Source of the DNA: Cryptomeria japonica
Taxonomy: Eukaryota > Streptophyta > Pinopsida > Cupressales > Cupressaceae
Assembly (NCBI RefSeq): GCF_030272615.1
Contig: NC_081415.1
Coordinates: forward strand, 374,499,392 to 374,559,391
Length of the DNA stretch: 60,000 nt
Reading direction: 5' to 3'
How positions within the stretch are numbered: the stretch's first letter is position 1; every line of letters starts with the position of its first letter. Positions 14,008 to 25,028 of the stretch are shown one piece after another. A model generated the notes under the pieces. That model ran no database searches and had not been told where the DNA came from. It worked only from the letters and a program-made list of their open reading frames with translations. The translations under genes and the position numbers were made by a program.

Positions 14008-14265
14008 ACATATTTAGATATATGTACATATGTATATATATATGTGTGTGTGTGTATTTATATATTTACACACATATATATATGTATATATACATATATG
14101 TATATGTATATATACATATATGTATATGTATATATACATATGTATATGTATATATATATACATATATACATATGTATGTATACATATATATATACATATG
14201 TATGTATACATATATATGTACATATGTATATATATGTATATATGTATGTGTGTGTGTGTGTATAA
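13690..14265. repeat. Compound microsatellite block (CATATA, CA, TATG, TATATG, TA)
   Basis: Successive simple-repeat tracts: about 13,690-13,770 (ACATAT)n, 13,855-13,892 (CA)n, 13,898-13,935 (TATG)n, 13,942-14,006 (TATATG)n, then mixed TA/TG to 14,265. It lies inside the E2 5' LTR. The long open frames over it on both strands (Tyr/Ile/His/Val repeats) are artefacts of periodicity, not genes. Confidence 0.95.
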
Positions 14266-14633
14266 ACATATGAACACGGTATTAAAAAAAATTATACAAA
14301 AAAAAAGTTCTAGTGCAAGACAAGGAAGTTGACATTTCGGTTGAAGGGTCGAGCGACGCGACCCACAATGGGTGTGACCACTATGGGGGTTCCACGATGG
14401 CCATGGTGCCTGAGCAATAAAATCTCGCCGCCTCCCTCTTCAGCTAAACCTGCATTCAAAAAAATATGAAGGTAAAAAGTAATAGATGCCCTAACTTATT
14501 AAAAAGTTAGGGCAAAGTTCTATAAAGGGGTTTTAGAAAATGATTAAAAAACTTAGGGTTTGCTTTTACTAAAGTAAACATTTTAAAAATATATATATGT
14601 ATGTGTATTTGTATACATATAAAAGAGAGATTA

Positions 14634-14639
<6 letters not shown>

Positions 14640-14664
<25 letters not shown>
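14640..14664. repeat. (TA)n microsatellite
   Basis: An uninterrupted TA run inside the E2 5' LTR. It is distinct from the larger microsatellite block upstream. Confidence 0.9.
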
Positions 14665-14670
<6 letters not shown>

Positions 14671-15384
14671 AATTTAGTTGTTTTGAATGGGGTGTATTTA
14701 TAGGCATTACATTTGAGATATTTGTGGATATATATATATATAACAATTGGGTATGTATATAATACATTTGCATCCGTGTAAAGATATTTAAATGATTAAT
14801 CTATGGTGTTTGGATATAAATGTTTGTAAACAAATACCTATAATTTTAAAATTAATATTAATATAAGGAAATTATATTAATATTAATATAGTCAAAATTG
14901 AACGATTTAAGTTGTATTGGCGTTATTGGATTATTTTAATCAGCTTTAAATAGAAATGGGATTATTCGTAATTATAAGAAATTCAAATATAATTTACTAG
15001 TAATCATATTTAAGGTGAATTCAATGGTTTTGAACACTTGGTTAAAATTTAAATAATTTAATTATTAAATTGCTTGTAGATTTGGGTGAAGTTTAAAAGT
15101 CACCTCTAGGGGTTAGTGTCTTTAATCTTATTAAAGAACTATACACTATTGAAGATATTAAAGTAAGGGGACCTGGGGGAGGCTAAATTACCTCCACTTA
15201 ACTAAAAAACATTGCATGTTACCCATTTAGTTAGGAGTCAAATAAAACATTTTATCGCTCACATTAAAGATCTAATTAAGTTGACACTTAAGTTATCGAA
15301 TTAGTGAAACTAAGTGATCAATTTTTAACATTACGTCAATCACAAGTAATTATGGTTTAAAAAAAAAAATGTTGTTGTGTTTTT

Positions 15385-15400
15385 GCCCAAAATTTTGGGC
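15385..15400. repeat. Perfect 16-bp palindrome just inside the E2 LTR end
   Basis: GCCCAAAATTTTGGGC is self-complementary and ends six bases before the LTR terminus. It could form a stem in the U5 part of the RNA or act as a protein site. Its role is inference only. Confidence 0.8.
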
Positions 15401-15408
15401 ACTACATT

Positions 15409-15421
15409 TTGGTACTAGAGC
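15409..15421 (+). other. E2 primer-binding site (tRNA-iMet type)
   Basis: TTGGTACTAGAGC follows the LTR end by two bases. It matches the plant initiator-Met site TTGGTATCAGAGC with a TC to CT swap. The gag start codon lies about 70 bases downstream. Confidence 0.75.
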
Positions 15422-15490
15422 AAGGTTTTCAACACTAGGAACCTTTTTCCATTATGTTTCTCTTAAAAAAAAATTAATTACTCATGTAGG

Positions 15491-16810
15491 ATGCCTTTGA
15501 CTACGCGACAAGATCACAAATGCAGAAGGGGTCCTAGACATGCTCACATGGCACACGAAGACGTTGGGCAAGAAGAGTCGGTTCCTGAAGGGAATCAAGA
15601 AGCTCCTCCCAAACAACCTTTAGACCCAAACCAAGACATATTGAATGCACTGTAGAACTTGATAGGGATATTACATGATAGACTACCTTCAGCAGGTCAT
15701 CAGGCAGAACAACAGGTTTCAGAGAGTCATAGATCAATAGATAGAGAATAGAGTATGAGTCCACCTCCTAGTCATGTAGAGGGATAGACAAAGCATGAGC
15801 CTGAATTAGTACATCTACCAGATCCACCACTAGTTATAGCACTAGTGGTTGTAGAGAGAGCACCCCGTGATCTGGGAGATCAGATTAGACAGCTTCTACG
15901 CCTATAACCACCTTCATTTGCAGGATCTACCACTAGGGTAGAAGATGATTCATGGATTTTGATCTTAGAGAGGTGTTTCAGATTGTGTCCCTATGAGAGA
16001 AATTTAAAAGGATGGTTTTCTATTAATCTTCTAAGAGGGTCAAATTCCACATGGTGGAGGCGGGAGGAATATAAGAATGATATAGTAGTTGATATAGTCA
16101 CTTGGGGCACCTTCTTAGAGAGGTTTAGAGATAGATACTTGTCAGAGCACTTTAGGCAACGCTGGATTGATGAGTTCTATGACCTTCAATAGAAGGGACT
16201 CACAATGTCACAATATGAGAGAAATTTCTTTGAGCTACTACCTTATGTGGATTACATGAAGAGTGAGAAATTGCTAGTGAGCTATTTTATCAGAGGACTG
16301 AATGTTGAGATAGCAGGACTCGTATGCATGGAAGCTCCAGGGAGCCTTCAAGTTGTCATGGAGAAGGCCTTATTAGCAAAGGCGATTCAGGGTAAGACAC
16401 ATGATATGTGAGATTGGTTTCAGAATCAAAACCCTACACCATAGTCATTTGAGTTTTAGAAACCCTATTGAAAGGGTAATCATAGACATTCTTTGGGGTC
16501 CTACAAACCTCCTCATCCTCAAAAGAAGTCTTAGCAGAATCAGAGGCATAGGCCTCCATAGGGACATCAGGGCTTTAATCCAAAATAGTGGTAGACACAG
16601 GGTCCTAGATGTGATCGATGACCACAGGTTCCATACACACCTCTGGCATGGATTCAGCAGTCCACTAGGGGTGGTTGTAGTGGATGTAGTAGGACAGGAG
16701 GACAATAGTATTCTAGGCCATAGGATGTCCAAATTCAGACATGTGGCACTTGCTTTACTTGTGGTTCCATGGGACACATGGAGAGAGTGTGCCCACAGGG
16801 ATAGATGGTA
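15491..16810 (+). pseudogene. E2 gag with CCHC zinc knuckle (broken)
   Basis: Gag would form the particle and bind element RNA. The reading frame starts at an ATG about 70 bases after the primer site. The gag core lies at about 15,950-16,400 (tryptophan-containing stretch TWWRREEY, then WGTFLERFRDRYL), in two open pieces separated by a TAG at 16,190-16,192. A Gln/Pro/Arg-rich linker with many stops follows. Near 16,740-16,797 a frame reads CFTCGSMGHMERVC, a canonical C-x2-C-x4-H-x4-C knuckle. Most stops sit where related gags have Gln codons. An overlapping minus-strand frame at 16,445-16,819 is a shadow. Confidence 0.75.
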
Positions 16811-17460
16811 GGTAGTCAACGCATGGCAGGTTCAGAGCCTATAGTTGGGGACATGGATAAGTCCCACAGAGTTTTTGCAGCGGTTGATAACTGCCAAGAT
16901 GAGCATCATGCCACAATTATAGAGGCCACATGTATGATCAGAGGTAGTTGTCTTACTATCTTATTTGATTAAGGAGATACAAATTCTTTTATTTCTCCAT
17001 TGGTTGTGGAGCGTTGCGGGCTAGTGGCAACTGGGCGAGATGTTAGTTGGGAGGTCGAGTTAGCATCAGGAGCTAGAGTGTCCATTGAATCAATGGTTAG
17101 GGATTTTCAGCTTCAGATTGGGAGTATGACCACCATAGAAGACCTTTGAGTTACACCACTAGGATCTTATGGAATTGTTCTTGGCATGGATTGGCTATAT
17201 GCCCACAAAGCCAAGATGGATTGTCGGTAGAAGAAGATTGAGTGTGTGGATGATCATGGTACTTCCATAGTGATTTCAAGAGTTCAGAGACCCATATCAC
17301 TTTGTATGATCTCCGCTATGCATCTTAAGAGGAGCATACGAAAGAGATGTCAGTTATTTGCCATCACTATTAGTGATAGGGAAGAAGAGGATCAGAAGGA
17401 ACCCTCACTTTGTGATCATCCTATTCTTAAGGAATTTGCAAATGTTTTTCCTTCTGAGCT
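16811..17460 (+). pseudogene. E2 aspartic protease (broken in the active site)
   Basis: The retropepsin-type protease would process the polyprotein. The frame reads TILFD, then a TAA stop, then GDTNSFISPLV at about 16,950-17,010; the stop replaces the middle residue of the usual D-S/T-G triad. Later protease blocks (GIVLGMDWLYAHKAKMDC, about 17,171-17,226) are well preserved. The linker to RT runs to about 17,460. With a stop in the catalytic triad the enzyme is dead. Confidence 0.75.
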
Positions 17461-18347
17461 ACCTAGTATGCCACCTCATAGAGATTGATTTTCATATAGA
17501 TCTTGTACTAGGAGCGAAGCCATTTTTGAGAGAACCTTATAAAATCACCACTAATGAGCTTAATGAGCTCAAGATGCAGCTTGAGGAACTTTTAGAGAAA
17601 GAGAACATTCATCCTAGCATCTCCCCTTGGGGCGCACCATTAATCTTCATAAAGAAGAAGGACAGATCCCTATGGTTATGTATGGACTACCGATAGTTAA
17701 ACAAAGTTATCATTAAGAATTGGTATCCATTGCCCAGGATTGATGATTTATTTAATCAGTTACAAGGTGCCAAAGTGTTTTCAAAGATAGATCTGAAGTC
17801 AGGGTACCATCATTTGAGAATAGTGGAAAGTTATATTCACAAAACCGCTTTCCAAACTAGATATGACCACTATGAGTTCACTTTAGTACCTTTTGGCCTT
17901 ATGAATGCTCCAACAATATTCATAAGTCTCATGAATGGTGTATTCCATACCTTCCTTGACAGATTCCTGATTATGTTCCTTGATGATATATTGATATATT
18001 CTCAAAATGAGGAAGAGCATGAAGAGCACTTCCGTCAGGTATTGCAATTTTTGAGAGAGAATCAGTTATATGGAAGCTTGTCTAAGTGTGCCTTCTTTCA
18101 CTCAGACATCCTATATTTAGGACATGTCATATCAAGTGATGGGATCTCAGTTGACCCATCAAAGATTAGAGCTATTATGGATTGGCCAGTGCCAACCAGT
18201 GTGACAGAGGTTAGGAGCTTCATGGGCTTAGCAGGGTATTATAGATGCTTCATTGAGGGGTTCTCTAGGGTTGCACACCCTATTACATCCCTTCAGCGAA
18301 AGCGAAAGAAATTTGAGTGGACAAAAAAGTGTGAGAGGGCCTCTTAG
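17461..18347 (+). pseudogene. E2 reverse transcriptase (one stop, catalytic site intact)
   Basis: RT copies element RNA into DNA. Blocks are in family order: INxxxSPWGAP-type block (SISPWGAPLIFIKKKD) near 17,620; LCMDYR then a TAG stop at 17,695-17,697 before [19 protein letters not shown] near 17,780; [11 protein letters not shown] near 17,885; and the catalytic FLDDILIYS near 17,977-18,003. The thumb and connection follow ([14 protein letters not shown]). A frame shift near 17,470 separates it from the upstream protease linker, and it ends at a TAG at 18,345 where relatives usually have Gln. Two of the three catalytic aspartates are in the intact FLDD box. Confidence 0.9.
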
Positions 18348-18812
18348 GAACTAAAAAAGGCACTTACTAGCACACCTATTCTTGTTGTGCCAAATCCATC
18401 AACCAATTTTGTGGTCTGCAAAGGTTCTTCCTTAGATGGTTTGGGAGTAGTACTTATGCAGGGTGGTCAAGCTATTGCATATGAGTCTAGGAAACTTAAG
18501 ACTCATGAGCTTAACTACCCTACTCATGACCTTGAGCTTGCAACAATGGTGCACACACTCGTGAGATGGATACACTTTCTTTTAGGACATTGCTTTGAGC
18601 TTCATTCTAATCATCAGAGCTTGCAGTACATATTTACTCAGCCTAACCTTAATGCTCATCAAAGGAGATGGATAGAGTTCTTGTGTGAGTATGATTTTGA
18701 TATTCACTACATCAAGGGGAAAGAGAACTTAGTTACAGATGCATTGAGTAGGAGATGTCATGAGTTATACTTTATGACCACAAATATAGATTTGAGAGAT
18801 CACATATTGTAG
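18348..18812 (+). pseudogene. E2 RNase H domain (catalytic residues lost)
   Basis: This is the gypsy-type RNase H that follows RT and removes the RNA template. The frame 18,387-18,812 keeps the fold-defining text (GVVLMQGGQAIAYESRKL, YPTHDLELATMV, DALSRR). The first catalytic Asp is missing, because relatives carry a TDAS-like motif where this reads CKGSS. The third is changed as well (HSNHQSLQY in place of a TDH-like motif). The Glu in DLELAT and the last Asp in DALSRR remain. It is therefore almost certainly inactive even if translated. Confidence 0.8.
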
Positions 18813-20124
18813 CACTTTCCTACCATAGAGGGTGCATTTATATACCTTCTTCTAGGAAATTGTGAGATTTCATTACGACTAAATCTCATAGAGCACCCTA
18901 TGCGACACATCCTAGGGTTAAAAAGCTACATGCAGATTTGAGATAGTTGTATCACTGGTTAGGTATTCAGTAACACATTGCAAATTTAGTAGCCTGATGC
19001 CTTGAGTACTAGAGAGTTAAGGCAGAGCACTTCCATCTAGGTGGATTGCTCCAACCTCATAAGATACTAGAGTGGAAGTGGGACACAATTTCCATGGATT
19101 TCATCATTGGTCTTCCTATGTCATCTCGCCACCATAATACCATCATGGTGATAGTTGACAAGTTGACCAAAGTAGCTCACTTCTCACTGGTCTGAACTAC
19201 TTTTACAACACCAGCATTGGCACATGTGTTCTTGCAGGATATTGTTAGACTTCATGGCATTCTACACAGGCTCATTTAAGATAGGGATTCTCTCTTTACT
19301 TCTTCCTTTTGGAAGGCACTATAGGCAGTTTTGGGTACCAATCTCAACTTTAGCACACCCTATCATATGGAAATGGATCGACGGATAGAGAGGGTGAACC
19401 AAGTATTGGAGGATATGCTCCATATGTATGCCATGGATCATCAAACTAGATGGGAAGAGTACCTTCACTTGGTGGAATTTGCCTATAATAATGGGAATCA
19501 CACTTCCTTGGGGATGCCACCTTATCAGACATTGTATGATAGACCATGTAGGACACCTTTGAGTTGGGACCACATTAAGGATAGAGTAGCCATTAGTCCT
19601 AAGTTAGTTCAAGATATGGAGCAGTAGGTGGATATGATTAGACAATGCCTTAGAGAGGCTTAGGATAGATTGTAGCTACATGGTTGGAGATAGAGTTTTC
19701 TTGAGAGTGTGACTACATAAGAGTCCAATCCAATAAGGAAAGGGTTCTAATCTCACACCTTGCTTTGTTGGACCATTTGAGATCCTAGAAAGGATAGGAC
19801 CAATTGCTTATCGTCCAGCCTTGCCACTTAGCCTATCACGCATCCATGATGTGTTTCATGTGTTCGTACTGAGGAATTATATTTATGATGAGTCTCATAT
19901 TGTAGATTGGGATGCCTTGCAGGTGGAGTCAAATGGGTAGCTTCCTTTGGAGCCCATTCACATCTTGGCTTGTCAGATGCTGTCTCTTCAAGGTAGAGAG
20001 CTGGACCAAGTTAGGGTCCAGTGGGATTGTTATGACGAGGTTACTACATCATGGGAGGATGCAGTGCGGATGAGATCTTAGTATCCCCATCTTTGTGATG
20101 AACTCCATGAGGCAATTCATGCCT
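18813..20124 (+). pseudogene. E2 integrase with chromodomain-like C-terminus (broken)
   Basis: Integrase inserts the cDNA into host DNA. The zinc-binding N-terminal part (about 18,880-19,060) is badly decayed. The catalytic core is readable: SMDFIIGLP (first Asp, about 19,097), DRDSLFTSSFW (second Asp, about 19,283), and RIERVNQVLEDML (catalytic Glu, about 19,390), with open frame 19,331-19,627. A GPF-type block (CFVGPFEILERIGP) lies near 19,765. The terminal 80 residues (VRVQWDCYDEVTTSWEDAV to YPHLC, 20,010-20,095) look like the shortened chromodomain of plant chromoviruses. Several TAG stops interrupt it. The final TAG is at 20,124, touching the polypurine tract. Confidence 0.85.
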
Positions 20125-20136
20125 AGGGGGGGAGGG
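20125..20136 (+). other. E2 polypurine tract
   Basis: A run of G with one A (GGGGGGGGAGGG) abuts the 3' LTR start at 20,137, as expected for the plus-strand DNA primer of an LTR element. Confidence 0.85.
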
Positions 20137-21021
20137 TGTGAGGCCCTACCTCGAGCTTTCCATATCAGTTCTTTATTTTTCATTATGAACTTATCATTTG
20201 ATACATTACTTTGATGCACAATGGATTTTGAGACTATTTGATAGATGATTTGATAACATTGGATATGATATATCCCATATTATGTTTAATTTCAGTACTT
20301 ATGTTGATGTTATGATGAATCATGTATGCATGCCTAGTTGATGATTTCTTTATATGAATTCAATGATGATGCAATTGATTAAATGGTAACATATGGATTG
20401 TGAGGAAAGGCAAATTGATTTTATCCTTATTATTATTTGATTAAGAGATCGAGCCATGATATGATATGAAATTGGATGCTATGTGTTTTAAAGTGTATTC
20501 TTTTGTATATGTATGCATATTGTTTTGGACCTACTGATGTGTGGGTTGAGATGTGTAGGATATTAATCCATGTGACCATGCAAATATACAGGAGAACTAG
20601 AGCCAAACCTTTGTGCGATTTTGAGGCCAAGGTTTGTCTATTTGGAAAGATAATACCTCATTTGTAAAGTGTTTATTTTATATAAGTGAATGCATGTGTG
20701 TGTGTTCAATTTGTTTAATTTTAATTTATTTTCACCTTGAAAAGACATGTCCAAGTGTATGTTGATGTGTTGTATTTTATGGTGTCACTTGGCATTTGTA
20801 ATATGTTGTGAGTTGTCATGTGACATGTCTTTGAGAGGGAAATTTGAAAACCAATGCATTTTCAAATCCTATATGGGTCCCAAAAGGAAACTTGGTTAGG
20901 GAGCTCATAGAATGGTCAAATCAAGTTTGTCCCGTAGGTAAAATTTAGGTGAGTTTTTGGGGGTTCAAAATAACTCCTATAGTTGAGGTTAAGTAGTTTT
21001 TGAAGGCCCACTTGATATACC
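20137..21021 (+). mobile_element. E2 3' LTR, first segment
   Basis: It is colinear with 10,859-11,744 of the 5' LTR and begins with the same TGTGAGGCCC. It stops exactly at the ATACC target duplication. The missing continuation resumes at 42,718. The last 135 bp (20,887-21,021) occur a second time at 39,497-39,631. Confidence 0.85.
21017..21021. repeat. Left copy of the 5-bp target-site duplication ATACC
   Basis: ATACC precedes the TG of the inserted DNA here and follows its CA at 42,718-42,722. The undisturbed 5' LTR of E2 has one ATACC at 11,740-11,744. Five bases is the usual duplication for LTR elements. Confidence 0.85.
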
Positions 21022-22940
21022 TGATGTCACATGGATTTGCACCTGATGCAAGCTTCAAATTCCCACAATCCAGTGACACATTGGACTACTCTCAGGCTGT
21101 GGGTATCCTATTATGAGAGCAGACCTCTGGATTATAGGTTGGCTTCCTATTTGACCACCTAAAAATTAATGACTTCTTGACTAGAAAAGAGGTAGAAGGA
21201 TATGCATAAAATAAAACTATAGATAAAAAGGTGATCCACCAATGATTGAAACTAACTTGCAAATGCTTACAAACCTCACAAAATACTCAGATAATGAAGC
21301 TTTGTAATCTCACAACTCAAATATGCATGCTTACAAAAATGATTCATATGAAAGATTTAAACTTTTATATGTTTGCAGGAGAAAAACACTGATATTTTCA
21401 CAGCTTCAAACATTAAAAGTAACAACACATTCACTAACTTGCACTATAACATGTTGCATATGATCATAACACTGAGGAAATAAGATGAAAAGAAGGATTC
21501 TATAAAAATCATAAAAATTCAATCTAAGAACTCATACACAATGCTTGAACAACACAAATCTGAGAAGGAAAATGGACTTCTTTATTGACCAATAGGAGGT
21601 ATTTGCATTACAAATCTTGAAAACTCATAAGAAATGAGTTACAGGAGCATGAGTATCTTCTGCTACACAATCTCAAAACTCCAGAACCCTCCTCCCCCCA
21701 AAAAAGTGAAAAGCAATCACTTATACAGAAGCTTGCAAAAATTCAAAATTTGAATTTTTGGCTCCAAGATGGATAAGTTGTCATCAATTCTAAGCTTTTC
21801 CTTAAAATCAGGGGGCTTAACTGAGAGAGAAACTCTTCCAAAATTGCAAAAAAGAGTAGCCAAACTAAACACAACTTCACGTCATTTAGCACTGAGTTCA
21901 CTTGGACGCTACCAGTTACCTGAATATTTGATTTAGCCATCTGCATTAACCATCAGCACATAATAGAAACCATCAGTAGTACTGACGGTTTGTTACTATG
22001 TCGCAAGGATTAACCTTTATGCACCTTTTAAATGCGGTATAGCGAAAAAACTTTGGATCTCTCAGGAACCTGTTCGACTTTTAACCACTCTGCTTTTTTG
22101 CTTTTATCTCTCGTGTTGCTCTCTACATCTTGGGCCCATGGGAACGAGTGATGATAATGAACTTTGAACCATTGAACCACTTTGAACCAGTTCAAAGTTC
22201 AAGTTTAAAGTTGACTTAAAAAATATAGACATCCGCTCATCTGTAGACTTGGTCCACTTTTACTTCCATCTGGACTACCATCTGGACTTGGTCTATCTTG
22301 GTTCTTCATCTTCTCTCTACCACATGGCACATCCTCATTCATTTTGGGCCCACCTGAATGACCACCTCAACTGCCACCTTGCCAGTCACCAAGTCACATG
22401 AGATAACCAGCGAGCATCTTCATCATGCAGTATAGCTATGATCATTGATCTGTCCTTAAACTACTTGATCTTTAACCTCTTAGCCACTCACCTCTTTCAC
22501 ACATGCTTTGTTGCCAAGTCACTATGATAATTGGCGAGCTTCTTTCTATAGCAGTATAGCAATAGCCCTTATATCTTTCAAACTACTGTTGATCTTTCTT
22601 GATCTGCTTGACCCTTACCTCTTCATCTATTTGTGCCACATGTCAATATCCAATTTGCCACCTGATCCACTTGAGAAAGGCCTCATCCACCACCTCATCA
22701 CCACCAGACCCATCATTTTACTTTGGTTTGTTTGGAATCAGTCTTTTGGCCAAACTACCTCCCTTGGTGAACAATTTTCATGTCTCATCAAAACTGTAGT
22801 TTCATCGATACCTATTATTTCGATGAAACTGATGCATTCAGTGAAACCATTTAGAGATCTATTGCAGCCAAGGTTTGTTCAACATTCACTTTTATGACAT
22901 TCCACTTGTCATGAGGTGTGTCACCTTGTGATACACTCAG
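21022..22940 (-). mobile_element. E3-type LTR, copy A
   Basis: It matches 39,632 to about 41,545 (copy B), with about 18 differences in the first ~500 bp by eye and larger indels after 22,240. The orientation is probably minus: read that way, an AATAAA (plus-strand 21,581-21,586) and a transcript-like tail precede the terminal ...GTGACATCA, and the minus-strand E3 genes lie on the correct side. It contains diverged internal modules ('gtcaccaagtca...gagcatcttc...gcagtatagc') and a TTTCATCGA/TCGATGAAA pair near 22,800-22,825. Short open frames here (22,508-22,897) have no known domain. Confidence 0.6.
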
Positions 22941-24007
22941 AGTCCACCTCGGCACCACCTCACCTGCCACCTGTCGTGAGGGTATTCATTTTGGGCACTT
23001 CACAACCGCGGTATGACGATAGTCATGGATGGCCCCAGAATATCAATCCACCATCTGATCTTTCTTGATCTACCATTGGATCTCAGTGATCTGCTCGAGC
23101 TTTAACTTTCTCTTTTTGGCATATGCTTTGTCACCAAGTCATGGGGAGTATTTGGTGATTATCTTCCCATCGCAACATAACGATAGCCGTCAGATCCTTT
23201 GCAACCTGATCGCCTGTTAATTTTCCCTTTTACTACAAAATTTGGTCGCTTTGAGATGTGTGTGCATGCGGGGGCCCACCAATGTTGAGCTGCTCCTTGT
23301 CAAAAGCCAGTAAGCTTTGACACTTAATATGTGTGGGACTTTGCCTTTAAATACTGAAATGCTCCTCCCCGCGGCCAATGTGGGATAAATGGACTATGCC
23401 TGGGCCTTTCCATCGGCTAATCAAGATAACTTGAGATAGCTCCTTCTGATAGCTAATGACAACATTCCACACTCTGCACTTCTTATTAGGTCATTGAGGG
23501 AGGTCTTGCCGATAAGGCAAAAATTCAAAAAAAAAACTGGAAAGAAACACCCATCTCCCTCAGCATGCTGGGCTCAACCCTCATGGGAGCCACATTTTAC
23601 CCCACATGCTATAATTCAATGAACAAAAAATTATTTTCCCTGTGTCTGCACATGAAGCAAACAAGTTAGACAAAAACATGTATTCTTTTCATACTTAGCA
23701 CTTGTTTCTCCTTCTGAGGCATATTGAGCTTGTATCGAAAATAGGTAAAATTTTTGGTGACATCTGCCATATGTTTGTCTACTAAACATTTTCACCAGCT
23801 GCCTTATGCATTCCATTGGGCACAAAGTCACTGAGACTAATAGAAAATTGAAACAACACGTCACACGTGACTGCAAAAACTCTCTTTTCTCTCAAAAACC
23901 TATCCTAATCTATGGAGTATAGGTGTGTGGTTTATGGAAGTGAGCTTAACACCTTACTGTCATGAATTAGGCATGTGTATTGATAGATTAGGATAGGACA
24001 AATTAAC
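22941..24007. other. Probable LTR/3' non-coding DNA of E3; no gene
   Basis: Similarity to copy B ends near 22,940. The following DNA continues the same module style (GCTTTGTCACCAAGTCA near 23,125, CATCGCAACATAACGATAG near 23,170), so part of it is probably U3 of the same LTR. A pyrimidine run at about 23,880-23,896 (CTCTCTTTTCTCTC type, purine-rich on the minus strand) could be the minus-strand polypurine tract. The minus open frame 23,631-23,876 shows no known domain. Confidence 0.35.
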
Positions 24008-25028
24008 AAAACACTGCAATAATTTTTTGCAGCTATATGAGGGAGATGCCTTTTGTGTGTGAGAGGGGATAAACATATTCCTTGTTTCATATGATGGACA
24101 CCTCTCTTTTATAGCTTTGATAGATTGCAATAGTATGACTCTTATTACTCCTCTTGAACTATGCACTAGGCACTTAGGGAAAACAACACTACAAAGTGAC
24201 CTATTATGCAAAGCACTTATTACCACTAGGAAAACTAAAATATGTACAAATTTTAGGCATACCTCAAAAGCAATGCCTGAGGTGAATCCCATTAACTAGG
24301 ATTGGTTCAACTTCACCATCCAACTTAGACAGCTGGAAGGCATTGTGCTACTTGCACTCAGAAATCATATAAGGCCCACTCCAAAAAGCATCAAACTTTG
24401 TATGCTCCTGAATTCATCCCATTTTAGGACAATGTCACCTTCCTTGAACACTCTAGGAGAAGCCCTCTTATCAAAAGATCTTTTCCAATCCCAACAACAA
24501 CAAAACACTTCCGAAACACAAAACAACAAAACACTTCTGAAACACTGCAACAATTTATTACAGCTATATGAGGGAGATGGCTTTTGTGCGTGAGAGGGGA
24601 TAAACATATTCCTTGTTTCATATGATGGACATCTCTCTTTTATATCTTTGATGGATTACAATAGTATGACTCTTATTACTCCTCCTGAACTATGCACTAG
24701 GCACTTAGGGAAAACAAAACTACAAACTGACCTATTGTGCAAAGCACTTATTACCACTAGGAAAACTGAAATATGTACAAATTTTAGGCATACCTCAAAA
24801 GCAATGCTTGAGGTGAATCCCAATGACTAGGATTGGTTCAACTTCACCATCCAACTTAGACAGTTGGAAGGCATTGTGCTAGTTACACTCATAAATCATA
24901 TAAGGCCCACTCCAAAAAGCATCAAACTTTGTATGCTTGCCTGGCTTGCTCTTGAATTCATCCCATTTTAGGACAATGTCACCTTCCTTGAACACTCTAG
25001 GAGAAGCCCTCTTACCAAAAGATCTTTT
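24008..25028 (-). repeat. Tandem duplication over the E3 integrase C-terminus and 3' UTR
   Basis: Copy 1 (24,008-24,484) and copy 2 (24,539-25,028) are near-identical over about 480 bp, offset by 531 bp and then 544 bp because copy 2 has 13 extra bases near 24,940. A 54-bp A/C-rich linker with 'caaaacactt' repeats separates them. Each copy holds the integrase tail block (read on minus: KRASPRVFKEGDIVLKWDEF). Copy 2 joins the rest of integrase, so copy 1 is the extra one. Confidence 0.85.

Larger units (their letters stand above)
10859..15406 (+). mobile_element. E2 5' LTR (4.5 kb)
   Basis: It begins TGTGAGGCCC, as does the 3' LTR at 20,137, and ends ACTACA two bases before the primer site. 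Colinear matches to the 3' LTR run 10,859-11,744 against 20,137-21,021, then 11,740 to about 13,495 against 42,718-44,450. Its last 1.9 kb, including a microsatellite block, has no partner because the 3' LTR is truncated. The single ATACC at 11,740-11,744 is the pre-insertion state of the target site used by the nested insertion. Confidence 0.85.

Noticed and set aside
13676-14332. Six overlapping long open frames on both strands over 13.7-14.3 kb
   Set aside because: All translate microsatellite periodicity (Tyr/Ile/His/Val/Cys repeats); no protein family, and open on several frames at once.
16445-16819. 124-codon minus-strand open frame
   Set aside because: It is the antisense shadow of E2 gag and its linker, where the plus strand encodes the zinc knuckle.
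22508-22897. 129-codon plus-strand open frame, with a relative at 41,194-41,499
   Set aside because: Both lie at matching places in LTR copies A and B and in the less likely orientation; no domain. Conservation simply reflects LTR duplication.
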